Below are positions 1-5,390 of a DNA stretch of 6,695 nucleotides, one piece after another. The first letter of the stretch is position 1; every line of letters begins with the position of its first letter. Under the pieces are notes generated by a model that did no database searches, was not told the DNA's origin, and was given only the letters and a program-made list of their open reading frames with translations. A program made the translations under genes and the position numbers. The DNA lies in the NCBI GenBank assembly GCA_025934545.1, contig JAICXV010000128.1:1-6695 (forward strand). Reading direction: 5' to 3'. The stretch is from Verrucomicrobiia bacterium (GTDB taxonomy: Bacteria > Verrucomicrobiota > Verrucomicrobiia > Limisphaerales > Palsa-1400).

Positions 1-1651
1 CATTGTCTTTAAGCATCTTCTCGCTGCGATAAACGGCGTTGTCGGCTTCATTACGAGCTTCGATCTCTTCGCGTTTCGCTTTGTCTTCGTCGGCGTGAGC
101 TTCCGCGTCTTTACGCATCTTCTCGATTTCGTCCTTCGACAGACCGCTGCTGGCGGTGATCGTAATTTTTTGTTCCTTGCCGGTGCCAAGGTCCTTGGCG
201 CTGACGTGCAGGATGCCGTTGGCATCGATGTCGAATGTGACTTCGATTTGCGGCACACCACGCGGAGCCGGTGGGATATCGGTCAGGTTAAACTTGCCGA
301 TGGTCTTGTTGTCGCGCGCGAACTGACGTTCACCTTGCAACACATGGATTTCCACGCCGGGCTGATTGTCCGATGCGGTCGAAAAGATTTCCGATTTGCG
401 CGTCGGGATGGTGGTGTTGCGTTCGATCAATTTGGTCGAGACGCCACCGAGAGTTTCGATGCCGAGCGACAACGGGGTCACGTCCAGGAGCAAAACGTCT
501 TTGACGTCGCCCTTGAGCACGCCTGCTTGAATGGCTGCGCCAACCGCGACGACTTCGTCAGGGTTCACACCTTGATGCGGTGGTTTGTTGACGAGGGCTT
601 TCGCAGTGTCGACAACGCGGGGCATACGAGTCATACCACCAACCAACACAAGTTCGTTGATTTTCTCGGTGGTCATGCCGGCGTCTTTCAAGCACGCCTT
701 GACCGGGCCAACGGTGCGTTCAAACAAGTCGTCGCAAAGTTGTTCCATCTTGGAACGTGTGAGAGTCGTCTGGATGTGCTTCGGACCGCTGGCGTCAGCA
801 GTGATGAAGGGTAGACTGATTTCGTATTGCTGAGTGTTCGACAAAGCGATCTTCGCTTTTTCGGCTTCTTCCTTGATGCGCTGGAGAGCGTCGGGCTGCT
901 TGCGCAGGTCCATGCCGTTCGTCTTTTTGAATTCGTCCAGGATCCAATCCATGATGCGATTGTCCCAGTCGTCACCGCCGAGGTGAGTGTCACCGTTGGT
1001 CGCTTTCACTTCGAATACGCCATCGCCGATTTCGAGAACGGAAATATCGAACGTACCACCGCCGAGGTCATACACGGCGATTTCTTCGTTCTTCTTTTTG
1101 TCCAAACCGTAAGCAAGCGACGCCGCTGTTGGTTCGTTGATGATACGCAGAACCTCGAGGCCGGCGATCTTGCCGGCATCTTTCGTCGCTTGCCTTTGAG
1201 AGTCGTTAAAATATGCGGGGACGGTGATGACCGCCTGGGTGATCTTCTCATTGAGACGCATTTCGGCGTCCGCTTTGAGTTTGCTCAGGATCATCGCGGA
1301 AACTTCCGGCGGCGTGTAAGTCTCTTTCTTGCCGTTCACTTCGACTTCGACAGCGGCGTCGCCGTTACTGGCACGAACGACCTTGTAAGGGACGCGCTTG
1401 AGTTCTTCCTGCACTTCATCGAACTTGCGGCCCATGAAACGTTTGATGGAATAAATGGTGTTGCGCGAATTGGTGACGGCCTGGCGCTTGGCGGCTTCGC
1501 CGACGAGACGTTCACCGGTCTTGGTGAAAGCGACCACGGATGGGGTGGTGCGTTTGCCTTCCGAATTCTCGAGCACGAGCGGTTCGCCGCCTTCCATGAC
1601 GGACATGCAAGAGTTCGTTGTTCCTAAATCGATACCTAAAACTTTAGCCAT
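1..1651 (-). CDS. dnaK: Molecular chaperone DnaK (Hsp70), C-terminus cut by the window edge
   Basis: ATP-driven cytoplasmic chaperone that binds exposed hydrophobic segments of client proteins and cycles with DnaJ and GrpE. Reading leftward from the ATG at 1651, the protein opens [15 protein letters not shown], the Hsp70 phosphate-1 signature at residues 6-15. Further landmarks are [11 protein letters not shown] near residue 170, DLGGGTFD at 195-202, [10 protein letters not shown] near 335 and the interdomain linker [10 protein letters not shown] at 385-394. The substrate-binding domain follows, with [21 protein letters not shown]. The frame stays open to base 1, giving 550 complete codons; about 90 residues of the helical lid are expected beyond the edge (E. 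coli DnaK has 638). The segment after the IKRFMGRK motif matches the insert found in Gram-negative DnaKs. An AGAGAGG ribosome-binding site supports the start. No frameshift or missing catalytic motif is visible. The gene is the first of its transcription unit, because the upstream neighbour is divergent. Identity is near certain. Confidence 0.98.
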   Translation of the reverse strand, partial: MAKVLGIDLGTTNSCMSVMEGGEPLVLENSEGKRTTPSVVAFTKTGERLVGEAAKRQAVTNSRNTIYSIKRFMGRKFDEVQEELKRVPYKVVRASNGDAAVEVEVNGKKETYTPPEVSAMILSKLKADAEMRLNEKITQAVITVPAYFNDSQRQATKDAGKIAGLEVLRIINEPTAASLAYGLDKKKNEEIAVYDLGGGTFDISVLEIGDGVFEVKATNGDTHLGGDDWDNRIMDWILDEFKKTNGMDLRKQPDALQRIKEEAEKAKIALSNTQQYEISLPFITADASGPKHIQTTLTRSKMEQLCDDLFERTVGPVKACLKDAGMTTEKINELVLVGGMTRMPRVVDTAKALVNKPPHQGVNPDEVVAVGAAIQAGVLKGDVKDVLLLDVTPLSLGIETLGGVSTKLIERNTTIPTRKSEIFSTASDNQPGVEIHVLQGERQFARDNKTIGKFNLTDIPPAPRGVPQIEVTFDIDANGILHVSAKDLGTGKEQKITITASSGLSKDEIEKMRKDAEAHADEDKAKREEIEARNEADNAVYRSEKMLKDN

Positions 1652-1662
1652 AAAAAATTGTG

Positions 1663-1669
1663 CCTCTCT
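1663..1669 (-). promoter_or_regulatory. Ribosome-binding site of dnaK
   Basis: On the minus strand AGAGAGG lies 11 bases before the dnaK ATG, with an A/T-rich spacer. It contains the GAGG core of a Shine-Dalgarno sequence. The spacing is slightly long but workable, and it fixes the start at 1651. Confidence 0.6.
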
Positions 1670-1766
1670 ATATAGTTACAGGTACTAGGAGCAGGGGGAG
1701 TGCCCGCCGAGGAATTAAATTTGATGGTTGATTCACAGTAACTTACAGATGACACAAGTCGCCGCC

Positions 1767-1803
1767 GGCACACTTTATAGCGTCAATGTGGCGCAGGTGT
1801 GCC
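1767..1803. promoter_or_regulatory. Widely spaced inverted repeat in the dnaK divergent intergenic region
   Basis: GGCACAC at 1767-1773 and its exact reverse complement GTGTGCC at 1797-1803 are separated by 23 bases, so the half-site centres lie 30 bases apart, close to three helical turns. The repeat lies 116 bases upstream of dnaK and 86 bases upstream of the divergent ATG at 1889, in the only spacer available for promoters of both genes. It could be an operator for a dimeric or looping regulator. A 7-base arm with this spacing can also occur by chance, so the function is inference. I could not identify a convincing -35/-10 pair for dnaK, and no CIRCE operator (TTAGCACTC-N9-GAGTGCTAA) is present between 1652 and 1888. 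Confidence 0.3.
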
Positions 1804-1888
1804 ATTCATGGCTCGCTATTCGAGCCACTCGGTTTTAACTTCTTTGCTGGCTTGTTGACAATCAGTAAGCTGATCCCAGAACAACTAT

Positions 1889-2452
1889 ATGCGTGCATTT
1901 TTCGTTATCGCGTTCGTAATTGCTGGGACTTTCATCGCTATGTCAGAAACAAAAGATTCATCGAAGAAGAGTCCGGCGGAGTCGATGCGCGAATTGCGGT
2001 TGAAGCAGTTAACCACGAAGCCGCGAGATTTCGGGCAAAATTCGACGCCAGAGTTTCCGCACGTCTGCGCCATCGTAATGGACTGGCCAATCAATTCTGT
2101 GATTGTCACCGTTGTTGCGCGAAGTACGGGTGATGCCAGTCTTTACACAACGGGTACCTTTGGTGTGATCGGTGGAATTGGCCATGAAACGGTTCGAAAT
2201 GCGGCAAAGACTTGCGTCAGGGTTGGAGATAAACATTTTGAACATGCAGCTTCCACCAAACAGTATCCTTACCCAAAGGCTGGTCAGATTCGTTTTTATC
2301 TTATCGGCTATGATGAAGTTCGAGTTGTGGACGCTGATGAAGAGGCTGTGAGGACGGGCAAAGATAAGTGTTCTGAGTTAAATGCGGCAATGCAGCATCT
2401 GGTTGGAGAATTGCGCTCGATTACGGAGGGGCGCAAAGAGAATAGACAATGA
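1889..2452 (+). CDS. Conserved-looking hypothetical protein, 187 aa, possibly exported
   Basis: I do not recognise a named family. The first 17 residues, MRAFFVIAFVIAGTFIA, are strongly hydrophobic with one early arginine and end in a plausible signal-peptidase site. The next ~40 residues are polar and rich in K, E and S. A compact domain follows at residues ~55-180: a predicted strand with CAIVMDWPINSVIVTVVA, then STGDASLYTTGTFGVIGGIGHE (residues ~86-107 of the protein), whose glycine-rich turn looks like a conserved core. Near the C-terminus, GQIRFYLIGYDEVRVVDADE suggests a beta pair, followed by a final helix. No catalytic motif is evident. No good Shine-Dalgarno sequence precedes the ATG at 1889. 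An internal ATG at 1940 (MSETKDSS) would give a 170-residue cytoplasmic protein, so export depends on which start is used. The gene is divergent from dnaK and its stop is followed by palindromic repeats. Coding status is likely because the protein composition is ordinary and domain-like. Confidence 0.75.
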   Translation: MRAFFVIAFVIAGTFIAMSETKDSSKKSPAESMRELRLKQLTTKPRDFGQNSTPEFPHVCAIVMDWPINSVIVTVVARSTGDASLYTTGTFGVIGGIGHETVRNAAKTCVRVGDKHFEHAASTKQYPYPKAGQIRFYLIGYDEVRVVDADEEAVRTGKDKCSELNAAMQHLVGELRSITEGRKENRQ

Positions 2453-2467
2453 CCGAGCAATGAGGAG

Positions 2468-2500
2468 ACACCGCAGGAATGTCTTTAAAGACTGCGATGT
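2468..2500. repeat. Interrupted palindrome centred on TTTAAA
   Basis: ACACCGCA (2468-2475) pairs with TGCGATGT (2493-2500) at 7 of 8 positions. Inside lies the perfect 12-base palindrome GTCTTTAAAGAC (2481-2492), offset by the five unpaired bases GGAAT on the left arm. It begins 16 bases after the stop of the upstream gene. It lacks a following T-tract, so a classical intrinsic terminator is unlikely. It may be a dispersed repeat or a site for a dimeric protein. Confidence 0.5.
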
Positions 2501-2561
2501 AATCAAGTTGCTGGATGGGGAATTGCCAAAGTGAGGTGACATAGCGCGGAGCGGGGTTTAA

Positions 2562-2578
2562 GTGTCGCTACGCGACAC
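2562..2578. repeat. Hairpin 1 of a three-hairpin cluster (GTGTCGC-TAC-GCGACAC)
   Basis: A perfect 7-base stem with a three-base TAC centre. Its inner 11 bases, TCGCTACGCGA, are identical to those of the hairpin at 2631-2647. The outer three base pairs differ between the two, and both arms change so that pairing is kept. That suggests copies of one element under selection for structure, or diverged ends of one element. Confidence 0.75.
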
Positions 2579-2600
2579 ATTTCCTATTCTTAAATTGGTT

Positions 2601-2620
2601 CCGTGGGTTGAAACCCACGG
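2601..2620. repeat. Hairpin 2, the central member of the cluster (CCGTGGGT stem)
   Basis: CCGTGGGT pairs perfectly with ACCCACGG around a TGAA loop. Outside the stem, GGT (2597-2599) can pair with ACC (2623-2625) across a small internal loop, which extends the structure. The sequence CCGTGGGTTGAAACCCACGG followed by CTACC resembles short dispersed palindromes I recall from verrucomicrobial and related genomes; this is memory, not a search result. Confidence 0.75.
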
Positions 2621-2630
2621 CTACCTTCAA

Positions 2631-2647
2631 GAATCGCTACGCGATTC
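2631..2647. repeat. Hairpin 3 of the cluster (GAATCGC-TAC-GCGATTC)
   Basis: A perfect 7-base stem around TAC, with the same 11-base core TCGCTACGCGA as hairpin 1 and compensatory changes in the outer three pairs (GTG/CAC there, GAA/TTC here). It lies 10 bases after the central hairpin, while hairpin 1 lies 22 bases before it, so the cluster is arranged as like-unlike-like. Confidence 0.75.
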
Positions 2648-2706
2648 AGAATTCAAAAATGAGCAACGATTGAAATATGAACACTTGTTCAGATGCAGAT
2701 ATGTCG

Positions 2707-2734
2707 TTGCGCTCGCGTTCTTGCTATCGATAAT
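2707..2734 (+). promoter_or_regulatory. Weak candidate promoter for the acetyltransferase gene
   Basis: TTGCGC at 2707-2712 and GATAAT at 2729-2734 are 16 bases apart. The -10 box matches the sigma-70 consensus at 5 of 6 positions, but the -35 box matches only at 3. Transcription would start near 2741 and leave a leader of about 50 bases. This is the best-looking site in the gap, but it is not strong. Confidence 0.25.
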
Positions 2735-2789
2735 GAACGACGGTCGCCGGAATGCGTTGCCAAACTGTTTGTAGCTGTTGGTGAAACCG

Positions 2790-3215
2790 ATGATGCCATA
2801 CTCCATAATCGATGCGCTGTCTGAAGCGCAGATCGTGCAGCTTCATTCGCTATATCAAGAGGAGTGGTGGACGGCTGGACGTTCACTCGCGGACGTTCGG
2901 ACAATGCTCAACTATTCCGATTTTATCTTCGGTGTCGTCACTTCGGATTCGCAGGAGTTGGTTGGATTTACGCGGGTTCTGACGGATCGCGTGTATAAAG
3001 CCCTGCTATTCGACGTGATCGTGCATTCGAAACACCGCGGCGCGGGCTTGGGTTCTTTTCTCCTGAAACACATCCTGGAGCATCCGGTGCTGTCGCGTGT
3101 CCGACATCTGGAGCTTTATTGTTTGCCGGAGCGTCGAGAGTTTTACCGACGCCACGGGTTTACGGCGGCGCTGGGGGAGCTTCAGCTGATGCGTAGGATT
3201 AGCGAGGCTATGTGA
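2790..3215 (+). CDS. GNAT-family N-acetyltransferase, 141 aa
   Basis: A small single-domain cytoplasmic enzyme expected to transfer an acetyl group from acetyl-CoA to an amine; the acceptor cannot be told from the sequence. Motif A is clear: the strand LLFDVIVHSKH leads into RGAGLG at residues 83-88, the R-x-x-G-x-G loop that holds the CoA pyrophosphate, followed by helix SFLLKHILEH. Motif B follows as LELYCLPERREFYRRHGF, where the tyrosine of EFYRRHGF (residue ~119) sits in the usual place of the GNAT general acid. Residues 41-66 form the earlier strands (DFIFGVVTSDSQELVGFTRV). The length is normal for the family. The frame is open upstream to a TTG at 2778, but GGTGA at 2780-2784 fits a Shine-Dalgarno sequence for the ATG at 2790 or the adjacent one at 2793. 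It faces the minus-strand gene ending at 3285. Confidence 0.92.
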   Translation: MMPYSIIDALSEAQIVQLHSLYQEEWWTAGRSLADVRTMLNYSDFIFGVVTSDSQELVGFTRVLTDRVYKALLFDVIVHSKHRGAGLGSFLLKHILEHPVLSRVRHLELYCLPERREFYRRHGFTAALGELQLMRRISEAM

Positions 3216-3231
3216 TCAATGCGATGAAGGG

Positions 3232-3273
3232 GAACATCCAACGTTGCACGTTGAACATCGAACTTTGAACATT
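3232..3273. repeat. Tandem heptamer array, six units
   Basis: Six consecutive 7-base units fill 42 bases exactly: GAACATC, CAACGTT, GCACGTT, GAACATC, GAACTTT and GAACATT. Positions 3, 4 and 6 (A, C and T) are identical in all six; position 1 is G in five. Read on the minus strand, a 21-base period gives a translation with recurring NVQ and MF pieces, a pattern I recall from spurious ORFs over dispersed heptamer repeats in other genomes. It sits between the ends of two convergent genes and is not itself coding. Confidence 0.8.
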
Positions 3274-3284
3274 GGGGACTGTTT

Positions 3285-4427
3285 TTATTTTGGAATTTCC
3301 AAAGTCACTTTGATCAGATTGAAACGATCGTGGGCTTTGATCCCGCTTTTGGCGCCTTGGCCGTAAACAGAGAAGATCGCCCACATATTGCGGCCATCGG
3401 CGGCGGTCCATTTCTGGGGGAATTCGCAGGTCAAGCCTTCGCCTTCTTTTCCCATTTGGCCCCAATCTTCGTAGTAAGCAATGGTGCGCCACGGGCCCCA
3501 AGGTTCGGACGACTCGAAAACGCCGAGTTGGCCTGGGCCGACGTGAAAGGTGGTGAGGAGAAAAATTCCGAGATGCGGATTGTAGCCGATGCCGCCCAAA
3601 CCGATTCCGTTGGCATCGCTGAAGATGGGTTGGGCCTGGCTGAAATTGGTTTGCCAACGGGGTTTGCCAGAGGCGTCAACGCCGCCGAAGTATTGATAGG
3701 CGTGCGCGTCGCAAACTTTATCGGTTGGCACGCGCGCCAGAAAAAGCGAGTTGCTCGAGGCGCGTTGCGGCACTTGTTTCATGCCATATAAATAAAGGTA
3801 GTTGGTCAACCGCGCAGGAACGCCGGTGTTGTCGGGCCCGAAGTTGAGAAACCTCGCCGGTTGAAAATTGCCGAGGCCTTTCGGAAAAACCCAGTCGCAC
3901 TGAGTCCAGTCGACGGCGTTATTGGTGGACCACGCGATGACGTGAGTGACGTTCGGCCAGGCGCCGTCTTGCAGATTAATGTTCGCGTAGAGGACGCCGT
4001 GGTCGAAAATCAGTCCGCTGGTTTTTCCTTTTTTGGGAAAGGACGCGGTGTGTTCGGGATTCTTGCCGCCGTTGATGTTGATTCCCCGGAAATGTTTTGG
4101 TCCGCCTTCGATGCGTGCGAAGCCCATGCTGACGCGTCCATCTGAATCGGAGCCGCCAAATCCGCCGCCATCACCCCAGGCAAGGTAAAGATTGTCGTCA
4201 GGTCCCCACGTCGCCGGCCACAAATCACTGCCGATTGCGGCAGTTTGGTTAGTGTCCCAATGCCATTTTATGCCGGAAAATTTTTTGCTTGGTGGGTAGG
4301 GAGGTTGTGGGTTGGCGTGTTGAGCGAAAGTTGTTTGAAGCGATGCGATTGCGGCCAACGCAAAGAATAAGATTCGCGCAACCGTGAATGATTTGGCGCT
4401 AAGACGAATTTGATGGCGCGTATTCAT
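3285..4427 (-). CDS. Exported DUF4185-like protein, 380 aa
   Basis: The chosen ATG at 4427 gives MNTRHQIRLSAKSFTVARIL, a basic n-region, followed by the hydrophobic run LFFALAAIASL and a TFA cleavage site near residue 35, so the protein should leave the cytoplasm by Sec. The mature part contains GSDLWPATWGPDDNLYLAWG then DGGGFGG (residues ~66-92), and later a FESSEPWGPWRTI motif, which resemble the DUF4185 family, a group with a predicted beta-propeller fold distantly like sialidases and other glycoside hydrolases. Repeated aromatic-rich strands throughout fit blades. I cannot point to catalytic residues, so enzymatic activity on a polysaccharide is only a guess. The frame extends upstream to 4781, but that part overlaps the neighbouring gene and has no protein-like character. 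No strong Shine-Dalgarno sequence is seen. The gene ends against the heptamer array. Confidence 0.85.
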   Translation of the reverse strand: MNTRHQIRLSAKSFTVARILFFALAAIASLQTTFAQHANPQPPYPPSKKFSGIKWHWDTNQTAAIGSDLWPATWGPDDNLYLAWGDGGGFGGSDSDGRVSMGFARIEGGPKHFRGININGGKNPEHTASFPKKGKTSGLIFDHGVLYANINLQDGAWPNVTHVIAWSTNNAVDWTQCDWVFPKGLGNFQPARFLNFGPDNTGVPARLTNYLYLYGMKQVPQRASSNSLFLARVPTDKVCDAHAYQYFGGVDASGKPRWQTNFSQAQPIFSDANGIGLGGIGYNPHLGIFLLTTFHVGPGQLGVFESSEPWGPWRTIAYYEDWGQMGKEGEGLTCEFPQKWTAADGRNMWAIFSVYGQGAKSGIKAHDRFNLIKVTLEIPK

Positions 4428-4497
4428 TGGCTTCGCAGGGGTATTCAACCTGCGTGCTGTGCGCGTTGCAATATTTCGCGATAGGTGAAAATGAAAC

Positions 4498-4520
4498 AGC
4501 CCCGGTTTTGGACCGGGGCT
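4498..4520 (-). terminator. Strong G+C-rich hairpin, likely intrinsic terminator
   Basis: AGCCCCGGT pairs perfectly with ACCGGGGCT around a five-base loop, a 9-bp stem with seven G-C pairs. On the minus strand it is followed by GTTTCATTTTC, a broken T-tract that fits a rho-independent terminator for the 240-residue gene ending at 4565. The T-tract is imperfect, so termination may be partial. Confidence 0.6.
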
Positions 4521-4535
4521 GCCTGCAAAGTTACC

Positions 4536-4553
4536 GAGAAGGAGCGCCTTCTC
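4536..4553 (-). terminator. Second hairpin just after the stop of the 240-aa gene
   Basis: GAGAAGG pairs perfectly with CCTTCTC around an AGCG loop, 11 bases past the stop codon on the minus strand. It has no T-tract directly after it. It may act with the following hairpin at 4498-4520 as a tandem terminator or protect the mRNA 3' end. Confidence 0.4.
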
Positions 4554-4564
4554 TCTAACAATGG

Positions 4565-5287
4565 TTATGCGCTCGGGCGGGCGTCCGCGAGAGCCGCGGC
4601 CGATCTGGATTTCTTTTCGGGCGGCGTCAGGGTGCGGAATGCTTTGATCGGTTCGGGTTCTTTGTAGTGACGTTTCAGGCCGAGTTCGGTCAATGCCTTC
4701 GACGGGACGCGCGCGATGAATTCCGGGAAGCTGCGTTCGACGCGGTCTTTTAAAAGTTTCTGGCCGGTTTTGGTCGCCCAAAAATCTTCCTGCAGTTTGG
4801 TGAGCTTGATGCAGCCTTCATCGGGCGTCAGATTTTCATGACGGCCCAGGACCCAAACCAGTTCAGGGTCGGCCGGCAGGCAAACCGGGAACGGTACGAA
4901 CTTAAGCGCGACTTCCTGTTCTTCGTTCACTTCGCCGACAGGACGAACTTTGACGGTGCCTTGAAAAGTGTCTTCGCCAACGTTGACTTCAACCTTGAGC
5001 GATTCCTTTTCCGCATCGGGCTTGACCGTAACCGCGCCCTTGCCGAACGACGCTTCGAATTGTTCTTTAACTTCGGAAACGGTGCCGGCCTTGAGGTCGG
5101 GCAGTTCAACTTTTTCGCAAAATTTTTCGAACGACACGACCTTGTTCTTGGCTTTGAGTTCCTGCTCGCAAGCGCTGTAGACCTTCTCGACCAACTTGGG
5201 ATCGGAAATGGTTTTTGGTAGAACTTTTTTGAGGAGTTCGAGGATTTGGACTTCTTTGTTAGACGGTTTTTGATTCTGTTTTGGCAT
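4565..5287 (-). CDS. Unrecognised charged hypothetical protein, 240 aa
   Basis: I do not recognise a family. The protein starts MPKQNQKPSNKEVQILELLK at 5287, which is a better start than the in-frame codon at 5512 because the upstream extension overlaps the end of the neighbouring gene and has no protein-like character. AAGGA precedes the ATG at a spacing of about 10 bases. It has no signal peptide or membrane segment. Residues 1-60 look helical and lysine/glutamate-rich. Residues ~65-130 alternate valine with charged residues (SLKVEVNVGEDTFQGTVKVR), suggesting a beta-sheet. Residues ~130-205 form a mixed region with LPADPELVWVLGRHENLTPD and a helical LLKDRVERSFPEFIARVP. The tail, from ~215, is basic and low-complexity (PPEKKSRSAAALADARPSA) and probably disordered. 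It lies between a redox enzyme and a secreted protein, which gives no functional hint. Confidence 0.8.
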   Translation of the reverse strand: MPKQNQKPSNKEVQILELLKKVLPKTISDPKLVEKVYSACEQELKAKNKVVSFEKFCEKVELPDLKAGTVSEVKEQFEASFGKGAVTVKPDAEKESLKVEVNVGEDTFQGTVKVRPVGEVNEEQEVALKFVPFPVCLPADPELVWVLGRHENLTPDEGCIKLTKLQEDFWATKTGQKLLKDRVERSFPEFIARVPSKALTELGLKRHYKEPEPIKAFRTLTPPEKKSRSAAALADARPSA

Positions 5288-5390
5288 ACTAAAAAATTCC
5301 TTGGGCGCCTTTTGTCTCATTTTTCGGGGATGACGTTCAATTTTTTTCCGCAAAAAAAGAGCGCAACGACCACTAAGGAGCACAGGCCGG
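5288..5390. other. Intergenic gap with T7-CCGC-A7 inverted repeat
   Basis: The 103 bases between the Rieske oxidoreductase stop and the 240-residue gene start contain seven T (5341-5347), CCGC, then seven A (5352-5358), a perfect inverted repeat. On the minus strand the second arm reads as a T-run preceded by GCGCTC, which could help end transcription of the upstream gene, but no strong G+C stem precedes it. No convincing promoter was found. Confidence 0.35.

Larger units (their letters stand above)
2453..2789. other. Gene-free, repeat-rich intergenic region
   Basis: This 337-base stretch between two plus-strand genes holds no credible coding sequence. Its left part contains an imperfect palindrome centred on TTTAAA (2468-2500). 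Its middle contains three hairpins within 86 bases (2562-2647). Its right part (2648-2789) is free of obvious repeats and probably carries the promoter and leader of the acetyltransferase gene. No T-tract terminator follows the upstream gene. The open frame beginning with GTG at 2562 runs through the hairpins and looks accidental. Confidence 0.7.
4428..4564. other. Intergenic gap with two hairpins and the leader of the DUF4185-like gene
   Basis: The 137 bases between two minus-strand genes contain two perfect hairpins (4498-4520 and 4536-4553) near the end of the upstream gene. About 70 bases then remain for a promoter and leader of the downstream gene. I see no confident -35/-10 pair there. 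Confidence 0.5.

Noticed and set aside
95..1627. Long plus-strand open frames (95-814 and 827-1627) opposite dnaK
   Set aside because: They are antisense to an unmistakable dnaK reading frame; their arginine-, phenylalanine- and valine-heavy products have no domain character and are the usual shadows of a strongly codon-biased gene.
1855..1860. TTGACA as a -35 box for the 187-residue gene
   Set aside because: The only reasonable -10-like sequences (AACTAT and CTATAT) are 22-24 bases downstream and run into the start codon, too far and too late for a sigma-70 promoter of this ATG. It might serve if translation starts at 1940, but no good -10 is placed for that either.
1652..1888. CIRCE operator for dnaK
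   Set aside because: I looked for TTAGCACTC and GAGTGCTAA on both strands. Only a partial GAGTGC (1699-1704) occurs, without a partner half.
2562..2647. CRISPR-like array
   Set aside because: The two similar units are palindromes of 17 bases with unequal gaps and a third, different palindrome between them. There are no regular spacers and no cas gene.
2562..2774. Small plus-strand frame starting with GTG inside the first hairpin
   Set aside because: Its first half is just the translation of the three palindromes, it has no ribosome-binding site, and the rest lacks protein character.
3208..3657. Minus-strand 149-codon frame covering the heptamer array
   Set aside because: It lies over the DUF4185-like gene in another frame and begins and ends in low-complexity or repeat sequence; the NVQ/MF peptide repeats come from the heptamers.
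4428..4781. N-terminal extension of the DUF4185-like frame up to 4781
   Set aside because: It would add 118 arginine- and proline-rich residues overlapping the 240-residue gene and running through both hairpins, and would bury a clear signal peptide inside the protein.
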